A program made the translations under genes and the position numbers. A DNA stretch of 64,000 nt from NCBI RefSeq assembly GCF_030811595.1, contig NZ_JAUSRB010000001.1, forward strand, positions 1,798,001-1,862,000, read 5' to 3'. The DNA is from Streptosporangium brasiliense. GTDB lineage: Bacteria; Actinomycetota; Actinomycetes; Streptosporangiales; Streptosporangiaceae. Under the pieces are notes generated by a model. That model saw only the letters and a program-made list of their open reading frames with translations, was not told the DNA's origin and searched no databases. Shown here piece by piece: positions 15,721-46,529 of this stretch; the first letter of the stretch is position 1; the number at the start of each line of letters is the position of its first letter.

Positions 15721-16194
15721 ATGCGGCACTTCTCCGGGCTGCTGATCGGGTTGATCATGACGGCCGCCCTGCTGCCCGGCGGGGGCTGGGCGGTGCAGGA
15801 GGCCGGGGCGAACGTGATCGCGCTCTCCGGCGAGAGCGGTCCGGCGACCTGGGTGGCGCTCGGCGCCATGGCCGTGATCGGCCTGCTGTTCGGCCTGGTG
15901 GTCGCCGGCCGGGTCTCCCCGCTGGCGGCCTTCGTCCCGTCGATGGTCCTGCTGTCCTGGAACGTGGTCTACGCCCTCGACGCCAGACGTGCCGCCGGCC
16001 TGCTGTCCGACGTCGTCTCCCTCCACGAGGCCCTCGCCCCGGCCGGCCGGGGCATGGGACTGCTGCTCGCCAACGGCGTCTACGCCCTCCTCGGGGTCGC
16101 GCTGTTCGTGCCCGTCCTGATGCCCTCGCGCTGGTCCGGCCGGACCCACGACGATGACGACTACGAGCGCTCCGAGGAGCAGAGCTACTACTAG
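15721..16194 (+). CDS. Small membrane protein with acidic tail, function unknown
   Basis: A 157-residue protein with four hydrophobic segments (FSGLLIGLIMTAALLPGGG, VALGAMAVIGLLFGLVVAG, LAAFVPSMVLLSWNVVYAL, LLLANGVYALLGVALFVPVLM) and a hydrophilic acidic C-terminus (HDDDDYERSEEQSYY). The ATG at 15721 is preferred, with GAGGTGG upstream. It is divergent from the membrane protein at 15055-15636. I do not recognise a named family. Confidence 0.75.
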   Translation: MRHFSGLLIGLIMTAALLPGGGWAVQEAGANVIALSGESGPATWVALGAMAVIGLLFGLVVAGRVSPLAAFVPSMVLLSWNVVYALDARRAAGLLSDVVSLHEALAPAGRGMGLLLANGVYALLGVALFVPVLMPSRWSGRTHDDDDYERSEEQSYY

Positions 16195-16300
16195 CGGTGC
16201 CGTCAAACCCGTGAATGATCCTGATGCGGTGTCGAATGGGCATGAAGGGAGCATCTAGGGTCTCGTGAGGAGTTAAGTCGGTTTTCGGGAGGGAAGTCCG

Positions 16301-16930
16301 ATGTTGAAGGAAATGATCGCCTTTGCGGTCGCTTCCCTGCTGGTGTCCATGATTCCCGGGCCCACCACCGTGGTGATCCTGCGGCAGTCCATCCGCGCGG
16401 GCCGGTCGGCGGGGGTGGCGACCGTGCTGGGCAACGAGACCGGCTGGCTGGTGTGGTGCCTGACGGCCGCCTTCGGCCTGTCCGCGCTGCTGCTCGTCTC
16501 CGAGCTCGCCTTCGACATCATGCGGATCGTCGGCGCGATCGTGCTGGTCTGGTTCGGTGTGAGGATGCTGTGGCAGGCGCGGGGCGGCCCGGCCGAAGAC
16601 CTGGCCGCGTCATCGGCCGTCAGGCCCTCGCTGTGGAGCTGCTACCGGTCCGGGCTGTTGACCAACCTGGCCAATCCGAAAGCCGGCGTGTTCGCGCTGT
16701 CCTTCCTGCCGCAGTTCGTGCCCGAAGGGGCGCCGGCGCTGCCGATGCTGCTGCTCCTGGCGGTGGCCTCGGCCCTCATCGACCTGGCCTGGTATCTGGG
16801 GATCGTCCGGCTGGTCGGTGCGGCCGAGCGATTCTTCAGGCGGCCCGCCGTACGCCGTTACCTGGAGTACGTGTCAGGAACCCTGCTGATCGGTCTGGCC
16901 GTCCGCCTCGCTCTGACGGCCAAGCCCTAG
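16301..16930 (+). CDS. LysE/RhtB-family amino-acid exporter
   Basis: A 209-residue membrane protein of the LysE translocator family. It begins with the family pattern MIAFAVASLLVSMIPGPTTVVILRQSIRAGRSAG and has about six hydrophobic segments; NLANPKAGVFALSFLPQFV is the typical second conserved block. Family members export amino acids or related small metabolites. The ATG at 16301 has GGGAGGGAAG upstream. The gene is convergent with the ornithine hydroxylase and separated from it by three hairpins. Confidence 0.93.
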   Translation: MLKEMIAFAVASLLVSMIPGPTTVVILRQSIRAGRSAGVATVLGNETGWLVWCLTAAFGLSALLLVSELAFDIMRIVGAIVLVWFGVRMLWQARGGPAEDLAASSAVRPSLWSCYRSGLLTNLANPKAGVFALSFLPQFVPEGAPALPMLLLLAVASALIDLAWYLGIVRLVGAAERFFRRPAVRRYLEYVSGTLLIGLAVRLALTAKP

Positions 16931-16943
16931 CGTGTGGTCAGCG

Positions 16944-17056
16944 TGATCCAGACGCTGGATCATGACGTGGCGTGAGCCGCCGGCCGGGTCCCGTGCGGGC
17001 CGCCACGGTGCGGGCGGGACCCGGCCGTGTACCGCGACGGTCCGACGCCGTCGCGG
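16944..17056. terminator. Three consecutive hairpins between convergent genes
   Basis: Three perfect inverted repeats follow one another: TGATCCAG/CTGGATCA (16944-16962, 3-base loop), GGCCGGGTCCCG/CGGGACCCGGCC (16982-17026, 21-base loop) and CCGCGACGG/CCGTCGCGG (17032-17056, 7-base loop). They fill most of the gap between the LysE gene and the hydroxylase gene and probably end transcription from both sides. Confidence 0.7.
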
Positions 17057-17069
17057 AACACGGCCGGGT

Positions 17070-18416
17070 TCAGGCGGAGCGGTCGGCGAGGGCGGGCGCC
17101 GTGCGCGCATGGTGGGCGAGCAGCGAGTCGCGGATCTCGCCGGCGCGGATGGCGGTGGTGGACAGCAGGGTAGAGGTGATGCCGTGGGTGTGCTCGGTGC
17201 TTCCCTGGAGATAGATGCCGGCGGTGACCTGAGGTGCGACCTCGACACGGTGGTCGCGGCCGACGCGGACGGCGTCCTCCTCGTCGCGCAGGCAGAGCTT
17301 GGCCGTCTCGCCGAGGAGGGCGCCGACGTCCTGGGGGCGGTAGCCGGTGGCGTGGACGAGGATGTCCACGGCGAGGACCTGCCGCTCGCCGGTGGGCAGG
17401 AACTCCACGGTGACGTCCAGGCGGTCGTCCAGGGCGCGCACGTCCCGGATGCGGGAGACGTTGAGGATGCGCAGCCGTTCCCGGCCCTGGATCTTCTCGC
17501 GGTAGGTGGTCGCGTACAGGGACTGGATGAGATCCATGTCGACCACCGAGTAGTTGGTGCTGCGGTGGTAGTCGAAGAGCGACTGCTTGACCCCGGGCGG
17601 GGAGTTGAAGAAGGTGTCGACCGCCTCGGGGTCGAAGATCCGGTTGGCGAAGGGGCTGTCGTCGGCGGGCGTGTAACCGTACTTGGCGAAGACCGCGCAG
17701 ACCTCGGCCCCGGTGAGGGTGCGGTGCAGGTAGTCGACGGCCTCGGCGGCGCTCTGCCCGGCGCCGAGCACGAGGGCCCGGCGCACCGGGGTGCCGGCGC
17801 CGGTCAGCCCGGCGACGCGCGGGATCAGCTCGCTGTTGTGCCAGACCCGGTCGGACAGGACCGTGCCCGGCGGTAGGTGGGGTTCCAGGCCGGTGGCCAC
17901 GGAGATGTTGCGGGCCCGGCGCACGACCGTGCGGCCCGGGTCCTGCGGGTCACGGCTGATCACGTCGAACCAGCGGACCTCGCCGTCCTCCGTCGTCACC
18001 GGCTCGACGGCCAGGACCTCCGCCGAGTAGTCGACCAGGTGCCGCACCCGGGCGGCGGCCCACTCGAAGTAGTCGTGGAACTCGATGCGCAGCGGGAAGA
18101 GGGTCTTCTGGTTGAGGAAGTCGGTCAGCCTGCCGCGCTCCTGCAGGTAGCACAGGAAGCTGAACCCGCTCGCCGGATTACGCATGGTGACCAGGTCCTT
18201 CAGGAAGGACACCTGCATCGTCGCGTCGTCGATGAGCATGCCTCGATGCCAGCCGAAATGCGGCTGCCGTTCCAGGAAGCCGGCATGGAGCCGTTCCGTG
18301 GCGGGCGCCCCCTCGTTGTGCTCTTCGACGGCTATGGCCAGCGCCAGGTTCGATGGTCCGAAACCAACCCCCAGGATGTCGTAGATGCTGTCCGGCTCAC
18401 TGTGCAGTGTGTCCAC
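17070..18416 (-). CDS. L-ornithine N5-monooxygenase (siderophore hydroxylase)
   Basis: About 448 residues, SidA/PvdA/IucD family. The FAD motif is YDILGVGFGPSNLALAIAVEE, the NADPH motif ALVLGAGQSAAEAVDYLH, and the family C-terminal block VDILVHATGYRPQDV is present, as is FLKDLVTMRNPASGFSFL. It would convert L-ornithine to N5-hydroxy-L-ornithine, the hydroxamate precursor loaded by the NRPS. The GTG at 18416 is chosen since GGGAGG lies 10 bases before it; the frame is open further upstream through the iron box, which argues against a longer start. It is divergent from the formyltransferase. Confidence 0.95.
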   Translation of the reverse strand: MDTLHSEPDSIYDILGVGFGPSNLALAIAVEEHNEGAPATERLHAGFLERQPHFGWHRGMLIDDATMQVSFLKDLVTMRNPASGFSFLCYLQERGRLTDFLNQKTLFPLRIEFHDYFEWAAARVRHLVDYSAEVLAVEPVTTEDGEVRWFDVISRDPQDPGRTVVRRARNISVATGLEPHLPPGTVLSDRVWHNSELIPRVAGLTGAGTPVRRALVLGAGQSAAEAVDYLHRTLTGAEVCAVFAKYGYTPADDSPFANRIFDPEAVDTFFNSPPGVKQSLFDYHRSTNYSVVDMDLIQSLYATTYREKIQGRERLRILNVSRIRDVRALDDRLDVTVEFLPTGERQVLAVDILVHATGYRPQDVGALLGETAKLCLRDEEDAVRVGRDHRVEVAPQVTAGIYLQGSTEHTHGITSTLLSTTAIRAGEIRDSLLAHHARTAPALADRSA

Positions 18417-18452
18417 CGCGGCATCGCCTCCCTCTGTGCGCCATATGTTAAA

Positions 18453-18471
18453 TAAGGTTAGCCTTGCCTTG
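18453..18471. promoter_or_regulatory. DtxR/IdeR-like iron box between hydroxylase and formyltransferase
   Basis: TAAGGTTAGCCTTGCCTTG matches 13 of 19 positions of the DtxR/IdeR operator consensus TTAGGTTAGGCTAACCTAA. It lies in the short divergent promoter region and could repress both genes when iron is plentiful. This is the weakest of five such boxes in the window. Confidence 0.6.
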
Positions 18472-18501
18472 CAATGATCCCTTTCGAGGAGAGGATCCAC
18501 C

Positions 18502-19449
18502 ATGCGGGTCGTCATGTTCGGCTACCAGACGTGGGGCCATCGCACGCTGCAGGCCCTGCTGGACTCCGACCACGAGGTGGTGCTCGTCGTCACTCACCCC
18601 AAGAGCGACCACGCCTACGAGAAGATCTGGGACGACTCGGTCGCAGAGCTCGCCGACAAGCACGGCGTCCCGGTGCTGCTGCGCTACCGGCCCGACGACG
18701 AGGAGCTGCTGCGCGCGCTGCGCGAGGCGGAGCCGGACATCATCGTCGCCAACAACTGGCGGACCTGGCTGCCGCCGGAGATCTTCGACGCCCCGCCGCA
18801 CGGCACGCTCAACGTCCATGACTCGCTGCTGCCGGCGTACGCGGGCTTCTCCCCGCTGATCTGGGCTCTGATCAACGGGGAGGAGGAGGTCGGCGTCACC
18901 GCGCACCGGATGAACGCCGAGCTGGACGCGGGCGACGTCGTGCTGCAGCGGGCCGTGCCGGTGGGGCCGGGCGACACCGCGACCGACCTGTTCCACAGGA
19001 CGGTCGACCTGATCGGGCCGATCGTGCGCGACGCGCTCGACCTGATCGCCTCCGGCCGGGCGCAGTGGGTCCCGCAGGACCGCAGCAGGGCGAGCTTCTT
19101 CCACAAGCGGTCCGTCGAGGACAGCCGGATCGACTGGGACTGGCCGGCGGAGGACCTGGAGCGACTGGTGCGCGCCCAGTCGGACCCGTATCCCAACGCC
19201 TTCACCCATCACCGCGGAGAGCGGATCCGGATCGTGTCGGCGGCGGTGTCGCAGGCCTGCTACGGGGGCACCCCGGGGCGCGTCTTCATCCGCGAGGGGG
19301 ACGGGGTGGTCATCGTCGCCGGCGCGGACGCCCGGAGCGGACGGAGGCGCGGGCTGGTCGTCAAGCGGCTGCGGACCGAGGACGGCACGGAGTACGCGGC
19401 CGGCGACTACTTCCGGACCATGGGCGGCTATCTCACCGCGCAGCCGTGA
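18502..19449 (+). CDS. N5-hydroxyornithine formyltransferase
   Basis: A 315-residue formyltransferase with the methionyl-tRNA formyltransferase fold, like the enzyme of the coelichelin cluster. The N10-formyl-tetrahydrofolate catalytic region shows DIIVANNWRTWLP (Asn), GTLNVHDSLLPAYAGFSPLIWAL (His, Ser-Leu-Leu-Pro) and the catalytic Asp region LDAGDVVLQ. A C-terminal OB-like domain follows. It would make N5-formyl-N5-hydroxyornithine for the siderophore. GAGGAGAGG lies upstream of the ATG at 18502. It is divergent from the hydroxylase that makes its substrate. Confidence 0.93.
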   Translation: MRVVMFGYQTWGHRTLQALLDSDHEVVLVVTHPKSDHAYEKIWDDSVAELADKHGVPVLLRYRPDDEELLRALREAEPDIIVANNWRTWLPPEIFDAPPHGTLNVHDSLLPAYAGFSPLIWALINGEEEVGVTAHRMNAELDAGDVVLQRAVPVGPGDTATDLFHRTVDLIGPIVRDALDLIASGRAQWVPQDRSRASFFHKRSVEDSRIDWDWPAEDLERLVRAQSDPYPNAFTHHRGERIRIVSAAVSQACYGGTPGRVFIREGDGVVIVAGADARSGRRRGLVVKRLRTEDGTEYAAGDYFRTMGGYLTAQP

Positions 19450-19607
19450 ACCGCGCCGTGCGGTGGTGGGCCGTACCGTGCGGTGGTGGGCCGCGCCGCA
19501 CGGGGTGAGCCGTACCGTGCGGGGTGAGCCGTACCGCACGGTGGTGGGTCGCGCCGCACGGCGGTGGGCCGTACCGTGCGGCGGTGGGCCGCGCCGCACG
19601 GGGGCGC
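19450..19607. repeat. Intergenic tandem repeat (about 18-20 bp units)
   Basis: The gap between the formyltransferase stop and the importer ATPase stop is filled by head-to-tail copies of units like gccgtaccgtgcggtggtgg and the variant gccgcgccgcacgg. It has no coding signal. The GC-rich repeats could also serve as a transcription end for the two convergent genes. Confidence 0.8.
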
Positions 19608-19609
19608 GG

Positions 19610-20446
19610 TCAGCCGGCCGTCCCGGCGGCCGTCCCGACGCCCCGGGCGTCGTGGTGGCGGCCCATCGGGATGATCAACGGTGTGCCGCTGACCGGGTCG
19701 GTCGTGACCTGGCAGCGCAGATCGAAGATCTCCTCCACGGTCCGCGCGGTGATGACGTCGGCCGGGGCCCCCTCGGCGACGATGTGGCCGGCCTTCATGG
19801 CGATGACGTGGTCGGCGTACCGGCAGGCCTGGTTGAGGTCGTGGAGGACCATCACGATCGTACGGCCCTCGCGCCGGTTGAGGTCGGTGATCAGGTCCAG
19901 GACGTCGATCTGGTGGGCCAGGTCCAGATAGGTCGTCGGCTCGTCCAGCAGCAGCACCGCGGTGCCCTGGGCGACGGCCATGGCGATCCAGGCGCGCTGG
20001 CGCTGGCCGCCGGAGAGCTCGTCGACCGCGCGGTCGGCGAGGTCGGTCATCCCGGTGGCGGCCAGCGCGCCGTGGACGGCCTGCTCGTCGGCCTTCGACC
20101 ACTGCCGCCACCAGGTCTGGTGCGGTGAGCGGCCGCGGTTGACCAGGTCGATGACGGTCAGCCCCTCGGGGGCCACCGGCGTCTGCGGCAGGATGCCCAG
20201 GCGCTGGGCCAGCTCCCTGGTGGGGATGGACTGCAGGGCGCGGCCGTCGAGCCGCACGCTCCCCTGACGCGGCGCGAGCAGCCGGGCCAGGGCCCGCAGC
20301 AACGTGGACTTGCCGCAGGCGTTGGCGCCGACGATGGCGGTGATGCGGCCCGGCGGGACGACCAGGTCGAGATCCTCCACGACCAGCCGGTTGTCGTACG
20401 CCAGGTGCAGGCCGCTCGCCCGCAGGTCCGGGTCGGGGGTCGACAT
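19610..20446 (-). CDS. Ferric-siderophore ABC importer, ATP-binding subunit
   Basis: A 278-residue ATPase of the FecE/FepC family. Walker A is GANACGKSTLL (Ala in the second variable position), the signature is ELSGGQRQRAWIAMA, Walker B is VLLLDEPTTYLDLAHQ and the H-loop is VLHDLNQACRYAD, all typical for iron-siderophore importers. It is the last gene of the operon that starts at 22585 and begins four bases beyond the upstream permease stop. It powers uptake together with the two permeases; the binding lipoprotein is encoded at 45456. Confidence 0.95.
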   Translation of the reverse strand: MSTPDPDLRASGLHLAYDNRLVVEDLDLVVPPGRITAIVGANACGKSTLLRALARLLAPRQGSVRLDGRALQSIPTRELAQRLGILPQTPVAPEGLTVIDLVNRGRSPHQTWWRQWSKADEQAVHGALAATGMTDLADRAVDELSGGQRQRAWIAMAVAQGTAVLLLDEPTTYLDLAHQIDVLDLITDLNRREGRTIVMVLHDLNQACRYADHVIAMKAGHIVAEGAPADVITARTVEEIFDLRCQVTTDPVSGTPLIIPMGRHHDARGVGTAAGTAG

Positions 20447-20450
20447 GCGT

Positions 20451-21563
20451 TCAGCCTCCTGAGCCCGCGCGGTTGGCGCGGATGAGTAGCCAGAGCAGGA
20501 CCGGCGCGCCGAGGACGCCGGTGACGATTCCGACCGGCAGTTCCATGCCGGAGATCAGCGTGCGCGCGATGAGGTCGCCGGAGAGCACGACCAGGGCTCC
20601 GGTCAGTCCCGAGGCGACCGGGGGCGGCCAGGCGGTGCCGGCCAGCCGCTGGGCGATCTGCGGCGCGGCGAGTGCCACGAAGGCGATCGGCCCGGCGGCC
20701 GCGGTGCCGAAGGCGATCAGCCCGACGCCCGTCAGCAGCACGGCGAGGCGGACCGGCTGCACGGGGGTGCCGAGGCCGGCGGCGACGTCGTCGCCGAGCT
20801 GGAGCGTGCGCATCAGGCGGCCCAGCGCCAGCGCCGCCGGCACCAGCACCGCCATGACGACGGCGAGCGGGACCGCCTGCTCCCAGGCGCGGCCGTTGAG
20901 GTTGCCCACCAGCCATCCGACGGCGGCCTGCGCCTCGAACCGTCCGCCGCCGGCCACCAGGTAGTCGGTGGCGCTGGTGCAGATCCACGAGATCCCGATG
21001 CCCACCAGGACGATCCGGTAGCCGGTGGTGCCGCGCCTCCAGGCGAGCAGGTAGACGACCAGCGCGGTGGCCAGCGCGCCGAGCAGCCCGAGCGTCTGGG
21101 TGCCGAGGCCGCCGTCCCAGCCGAGCACGATGCCGGCGACCACGGCGGTGCCGGCGCCCTCGATGAGGCCGATCATGTCCGGGCTGGCCAGCGGGTTGCG
21201 GGTCATCGTCTGGAACAGCGCGCCGGAGACGGCGAAGGCGATGCCGACCAGCAGCCCCACCACGGCGCGCGGCAGCCGCAGCTCCCGGACGACGATCAGG
21301 GTCCCGGGGTCGCCGGAGCCGGCCAGTGCCCTCATCACGGCGGGCAGGCCGATCGGGTAGTCGCCGACCGAGATCCCCCAGCAGAAGACCAGGAAGACGG
21401 CGGCGGCGAGCGCCGCGCACACCGTGACCAGCCGGGGCCGCAGGATCCCGGAGACGGGTGGTACGGCCAGCCGGAAGGTCCGGTGGGAGCGGGCCGGGAC
21501 CGTGTCGCCGGGGTGAGGGGAGATCCGCCAGGGGCGCGGGGACGACGGGCGGGCCACGTTCAC
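20451..21563 (-). CDS. Ferric-siderophore ABC importer, permease 2 (FecCD family)
   Basis: A 370-residue permease with about nine to ten membrane helices. The FecCD markers are visible: LRLPRAVVGLLVGIAFAVSG, QTMTRNPLASPDMIGLIEGAG and the cytoplasmic coupling block FVALAAPQIAQRLAG. The first 45 residues are a hydrophilic Pro/Arg-rich extension. The start overlaps the stop of the upstream permease by four bases (ATGA), and the ATPase follows immediately. Confidence 0.94.
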   Translation of the reverse strand: MNVARPSSPRPWRISPHPGDTVPARSHRTFRLAVPPVSGILRPRLVTVCAALAAAVFLVFCWGISVGDYPIGLPAVMRALAGSGDPGTLIVVRELRLPRAVVGLLVGIAFAVSGALFQTMTRNPLASPDMIGLIEGAGTAVVAGIVLGWDGGLGTQTLGLLGALATALVVYLLAWRRGTTGYRIVLVGIGISWICTSATDYLVAGGGRFEAQAAVGWLVGNLNGRAWEQAVPLAVVMAVLVPAALALGRLMRTLQLGDDVAAGLGTPVQPVRLAVLLTGVGLIAFGTAAAGPIAFVALAAPQIAQRLAGTAWPPPVASGLTGALVVLSGDLIARTLISGMELPVGIVTGVLGAPVLLWLLIRANRAGSGG

Positions 21564-22585
21564 ACCTCCGCGAGACGACGGCGGCGGACCATGGCGATGA
21601 AGAACGGGCCGCCGATGAAGGCGACCAGGACCCCGGCCTGGATCTCGGCGGGCCGGGCGAGGAGCCGTCCGGCGATGTCCGCGACGAGGAGCAGGCAGGG
21701 GGCGAGCACCGCCGACAGCGGCAGCAGCCAGCGGTGGTCGGGCCCCAGGCCGGCGTACTGGGCGAGGACCCGGGCGATGTGCGGGACCACCAGCCCGAGG
21801 AAGACGACCGGGCCGATGACCGCCACCGCCCCGCCGGTCAGCAGGGTGACCGCGGCCACGCCCTGGAGCCGTACGAGACCGAGCCGCCGCCCCAGCGAGG
21901 CGGCCACGTCGTCGCCGAGGGCCAGGCTGTTGAGTGTGGGCGCGCAGGCCAGCGCGAGCACCGCGCCGGCGGCGACGAACGGCAGGATCCGGAGCACCGC
22001 GTCGCCGTCCTGACCGGCGAGCGAGCCGGCCGACCAGAAGCGGTAGCGGTTGAGCGCGTCCGGGTCGGTCAGCACGACGGCGCTGGTGAGCGAGGTCAGC
22101 AGTGCGGTCACGGCGACCCCGGCGAGGGCGAGCTTGACCGGCGTCAGGCCGGAGCGTCCCAGCTTGCCCAGCAGGAAGACCAGGACGCTGGCGACGAGCG
22201 CGCCCGCGAACGCGGACCAGATGTAGCCGAGCAGCGAGCCGATCCCGAGCACCGCGACCGACAGCACGATCGCGAAGGCCGCGCCGGCGCTGACGCCCAG
22301 CAGGCCGGGGTCGGCGAGCGGGTTGCGGGTCAGCGCCTGCATGAGCGCGCCGGACAGCCCGAGGGCGGCGCCGGCCGTGAGCCCCAGCGCGGTGCGCGGC
22401 ACGCGCACCGACCAGATGACGTTCTCGATGAGCCGGCTGTGCGGGTGGCCGGACAGCGTCCGTATGACCTGGTCAAGGGGGATGCTCAGAGCGCCGAGCG
22501 CGATCGACAGCAGGCAGAGTGCGACGAGGAGGGCGCCGAGCAGCGCCACGAGGAGGGCCGGGCGGAGCCCCTCGCCACGGATCAT
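21560..22585 (-). CDS. Ferric-siderophore ABC importer, permease 1 (FecCD family)
   Basis: A 341-residue FecCD permease. Family blocks are VRVPRTALGLTAGAALGLSG, LMQALTRNPLADPGLLGVSAGAAF and VVFLGLVVPHIARVL. It opens the three-gene importer operon; a strong iron box lies 27 bases upstream of its ATG (22612-22630). With the neighbouring permease it forms the membrane channel for ferric-siderophore uptake. Confidence 0.95.
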   Translation of the reverse strand: MIRGEGLRPALLVALLGALLVALCLLSIALGALSIPLDQVIRTLSGHPHSRLIENVIWSVRVPRTALGLTAGAALGLSGALMQALTRNPLADPGLLGVSAGAAFAIVLSVAVLGIGSLLGYIWSAFAGALVASVLVFLLGKLGRSGLTPVKLALAGVAVTALLTSLTSAVVLTDPDALNRYRFWSAGSLAGQDGDAVLRILPFVAAGAVLALACAPTLNSLALGDDVAASLGRRLGLVRLQGVAAVTLLTGGAVAVIGPVVFLGLVVPHIARVLAQYAGLGPDHRWLLPLSAVLAPCLLLVADIAGRLLARPAEIQAGVLVAFIGGPFFIAMVRRRRLAEV

Positions 22586-22611
22586 CGAGCTGTCTCCACT
22601 TTGCGACTTCC

Positions 22612-22630
22612 TTAGGTTAGGCAGACCTTA
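22612..22630. promoter_or_regulatory. DtxR/IdeR-like iron box for the importer operon
   Basis: TTAGGTTAGGCAGACCTTA is very close to the DtxR/IdeR consensus, differing only at a few positions in the right half. It lies just upstream of the first permease gene, where iron-loaded repressor would block the promoter. Confidence 0.85.
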
Positions 22631-22679
22631 ACTTTAACGTCCAGTGTGGTTGATCCCCTCTTTGTGAGGGTCTACTAAT

Positions 22680-22698
22680 TTAGGTAATGCTTACCTTA
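22680..22698. promoter_or_regulatory. DtxR/IdeR-like iron box for the NRPS gene
   Basis: TTAGGTAATGCTTACCTTA is a near-perfect inverted repeat of the DtxR/IdeR type. It lies 62 bases before the preferred NRPS start at 22760. Together with the box at 22612 it gives the divergent importer and synthetase promoters separate iron-responsive operators. Confidence 0.8.
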
Positions 22699-22759
22699 GT
22701 ATGTGGCGGTCGCGGCTCGGTTGAGCCGGTTCCGTACAGCTTGGGAGGCGCGGTCGACT

Positions 22760-45177
<22,418 letters not shown>

Positions 45178-45181
<4 letters not shown>

Positions 45182-45378
45182 GCAACCCGTTCGACGACCC
45201 CGAGGGCGTCTACTCCGTCCTGGTCAACGACGAGGGACAGCACAGCCTGTGGCCCGGCTTCGCCGAGGTCCCGGCCGGCTGGACCGTCGTCCACAGCCCC
45301 GGCGCCCGCCAGGAGTGCCTGGACCACATCGAGGCCAACTGGACCGACATGCGCCCCAAGAGCCTGATCGAGTCGTAG
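45178..45378 (+). CDS. mbtH: MbtH-like protein
   Basis: A 66-residue MbtH-like protein, starting [19 protein letters not shown]. The family residues are all present: the SLWP motif ([14 protein letters not shown]), CLDHIEANW and the end TDMRPKSL. These proteins bind A domains and are needed for their folding or activity. Its ATG overlaps the NRPS stop (ATGA), so it is made in step with the synthetase. AGAGGAG lies upstream. Confidence 0.96.
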
Positions 45379-45401
45379 CCGCACACCGCGCACGTGAAAG
45401 G

Positions 45402-45436
45402 GGGGGCCGGGCCGCGGAATCCGCGGCCCGGCCCCC
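45402..45436. terminator. Strong bidirectional terminator hairpin
   Basis: GGGGGCCGGGCCGCGG and CCGCGGCCCGGCCCCC form a perfect 16-bp stem with loop AAT. It lies between the convergent MbtH-like gene and the substrate-binding protein gene and should end transcription from both sides. Confidence 0.85.
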
Positions 45437-45455
45437 TCTCACGCCGTGCCCCCGC

Positions 45456-46529
45456 TCAGGAGGCCGGCTGCTCCACCTGCGTCGCGGTGTCGCCGTCGAC
45501 GGCCGCCGCGAGCTGCGGGACGAGCCGGTCCAGGACGTACGGCAGGCTCAGCACCGTGACGAAGGAGAAGGCCTTGCCGTAGTCGGTGCTCTCACCGATG
45601 AAGACCTCGCGGCTCTGCCTGGCCACCTTCAGATCCTTGTAGACGTTGTCCTTGTGGAGCGCGGCCGGGTCCTTGGCGACGTCGGGCACGGTCCACACGA
45701 TCGCGTCCTGGTCGAGCAGGTCGCTGCGCTCCTTGCTGATGCCGGCGCCGAACTTGTCGCCGATGACCTTGTCGAGATCGGCCGGCAGCGTGAAGCCGAG
45801 CGAGGTGAGGGTGCGCGAGCGCGAGTCCTGGCTGCCGAAGACGAAGAACCCCTCGTACGGCGTGGCCACCACGACGCCGGCCCCCGCGAACTCCGGATGC
45901 TCCTTCTTCGCGGCCGTGAACCGGGCCTCGACGTCCTCGACGAGCTTGCCGCTCTCGGCCTCCTTGCCCAGCGCCCTGCCGATGGTCCGGGTCTGCTCCT
46001 GCCAGGGCACGCCGTAGTCGTTGTACGCCTTCGGCTGGGCCACGACCGGGGCGAACTTCGACAGGGTCTCGTACTGCTCCTTGGTGAGACCCGAGTACAG
46101 GGCGATGATCAGGTCCGGCGCGAGCGCGGCGATCTTCTCCACCTGCGGGCCGGTACCGGTGTCGGTCAGCATGGTCGGCGCGGCGGCGCCGCCCAGCCTG
46201 CCGGTGGCCCAGGGGCCGATGGCGCCGGCGTAGCCGCCGAGCCAGTCGGTGGTGCCGACCGGGACCTTGCCGAGGGCCAGCACGGCGTCCTGGTCGGTCA
46301 GGCCGACCGTGACGATCCGCTTGGGCTCCGAGGCGACGGTGGTGCTGCCGAACTTGTGCTCGATCGTCACCGGGAAGGCGCCGCCCTTCGGCGCGGTGGC
46401 GGCGGGATCGGCGGCGGCGGAGCTCGGGCCGGGGGCGGGGCCGGAGCCGCACGCGGCGACGGCGCCGAGCAGCAGCAGTGCGGAGGCGAGCGCCGCGGCG
46501 AGCCGGGCGCCCCTCGGGGAGTGAGACAT
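45456..46529 (-). CDS. Ferric-siderophore-binding lipoprotein
   Basis: A 357-residue periplasmic-binding-type lipoprotein (FecB/FepB family). The signal peptide ends in a lipobox (LGAVAAC, Cys at about 27), so it is lipid-anchored outside the membrane. The mature protein has the family pattern: PKRIVTVGLTDQDAVLALGKVPVG, EKIAALAPDLIIALYSG and the C-terminal FSFVTVLSLPYVLDRLVP. It delivers ferric siderophore to the FecCD/FecE importer encoded at 19610-22585. Its start overlaps the exporter gene stop (TGATG), so it is the last gene of the operon beginning near 50282. Confidence 0.94.
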   Translation of the reverse strand: MSHSPRGARLAAALASALLLLGAVAACGSGPAPGPSSAAADPAATAPKGGAFPVTIEHKFGSTTVASEPKRIVTVGLTDQDAVLALGKVPVGTTDWLGGYAGAIGPWATGRLGGAAAPTMLTDTGTGPQVEKIAALAPDLIIALYSGLTKEQYETLSKFAPVVAQPKAYNDYGVPWQEQTRTIGRALGKEAESGKLVEDVEARFTAAKKEHPEFAGAGVVVATPYEGFFVFGSQDSRSRTLTSLGFTLPADLDKVIGDKFGAGISKERSDLLDQDAIVWTVPDVAKDPAALHKDNVYKDLKVARQSREVFIGESTDYGKAFSFVTVLSLPYVLDRLVPQLAAAVDGDTATQVEQPAS

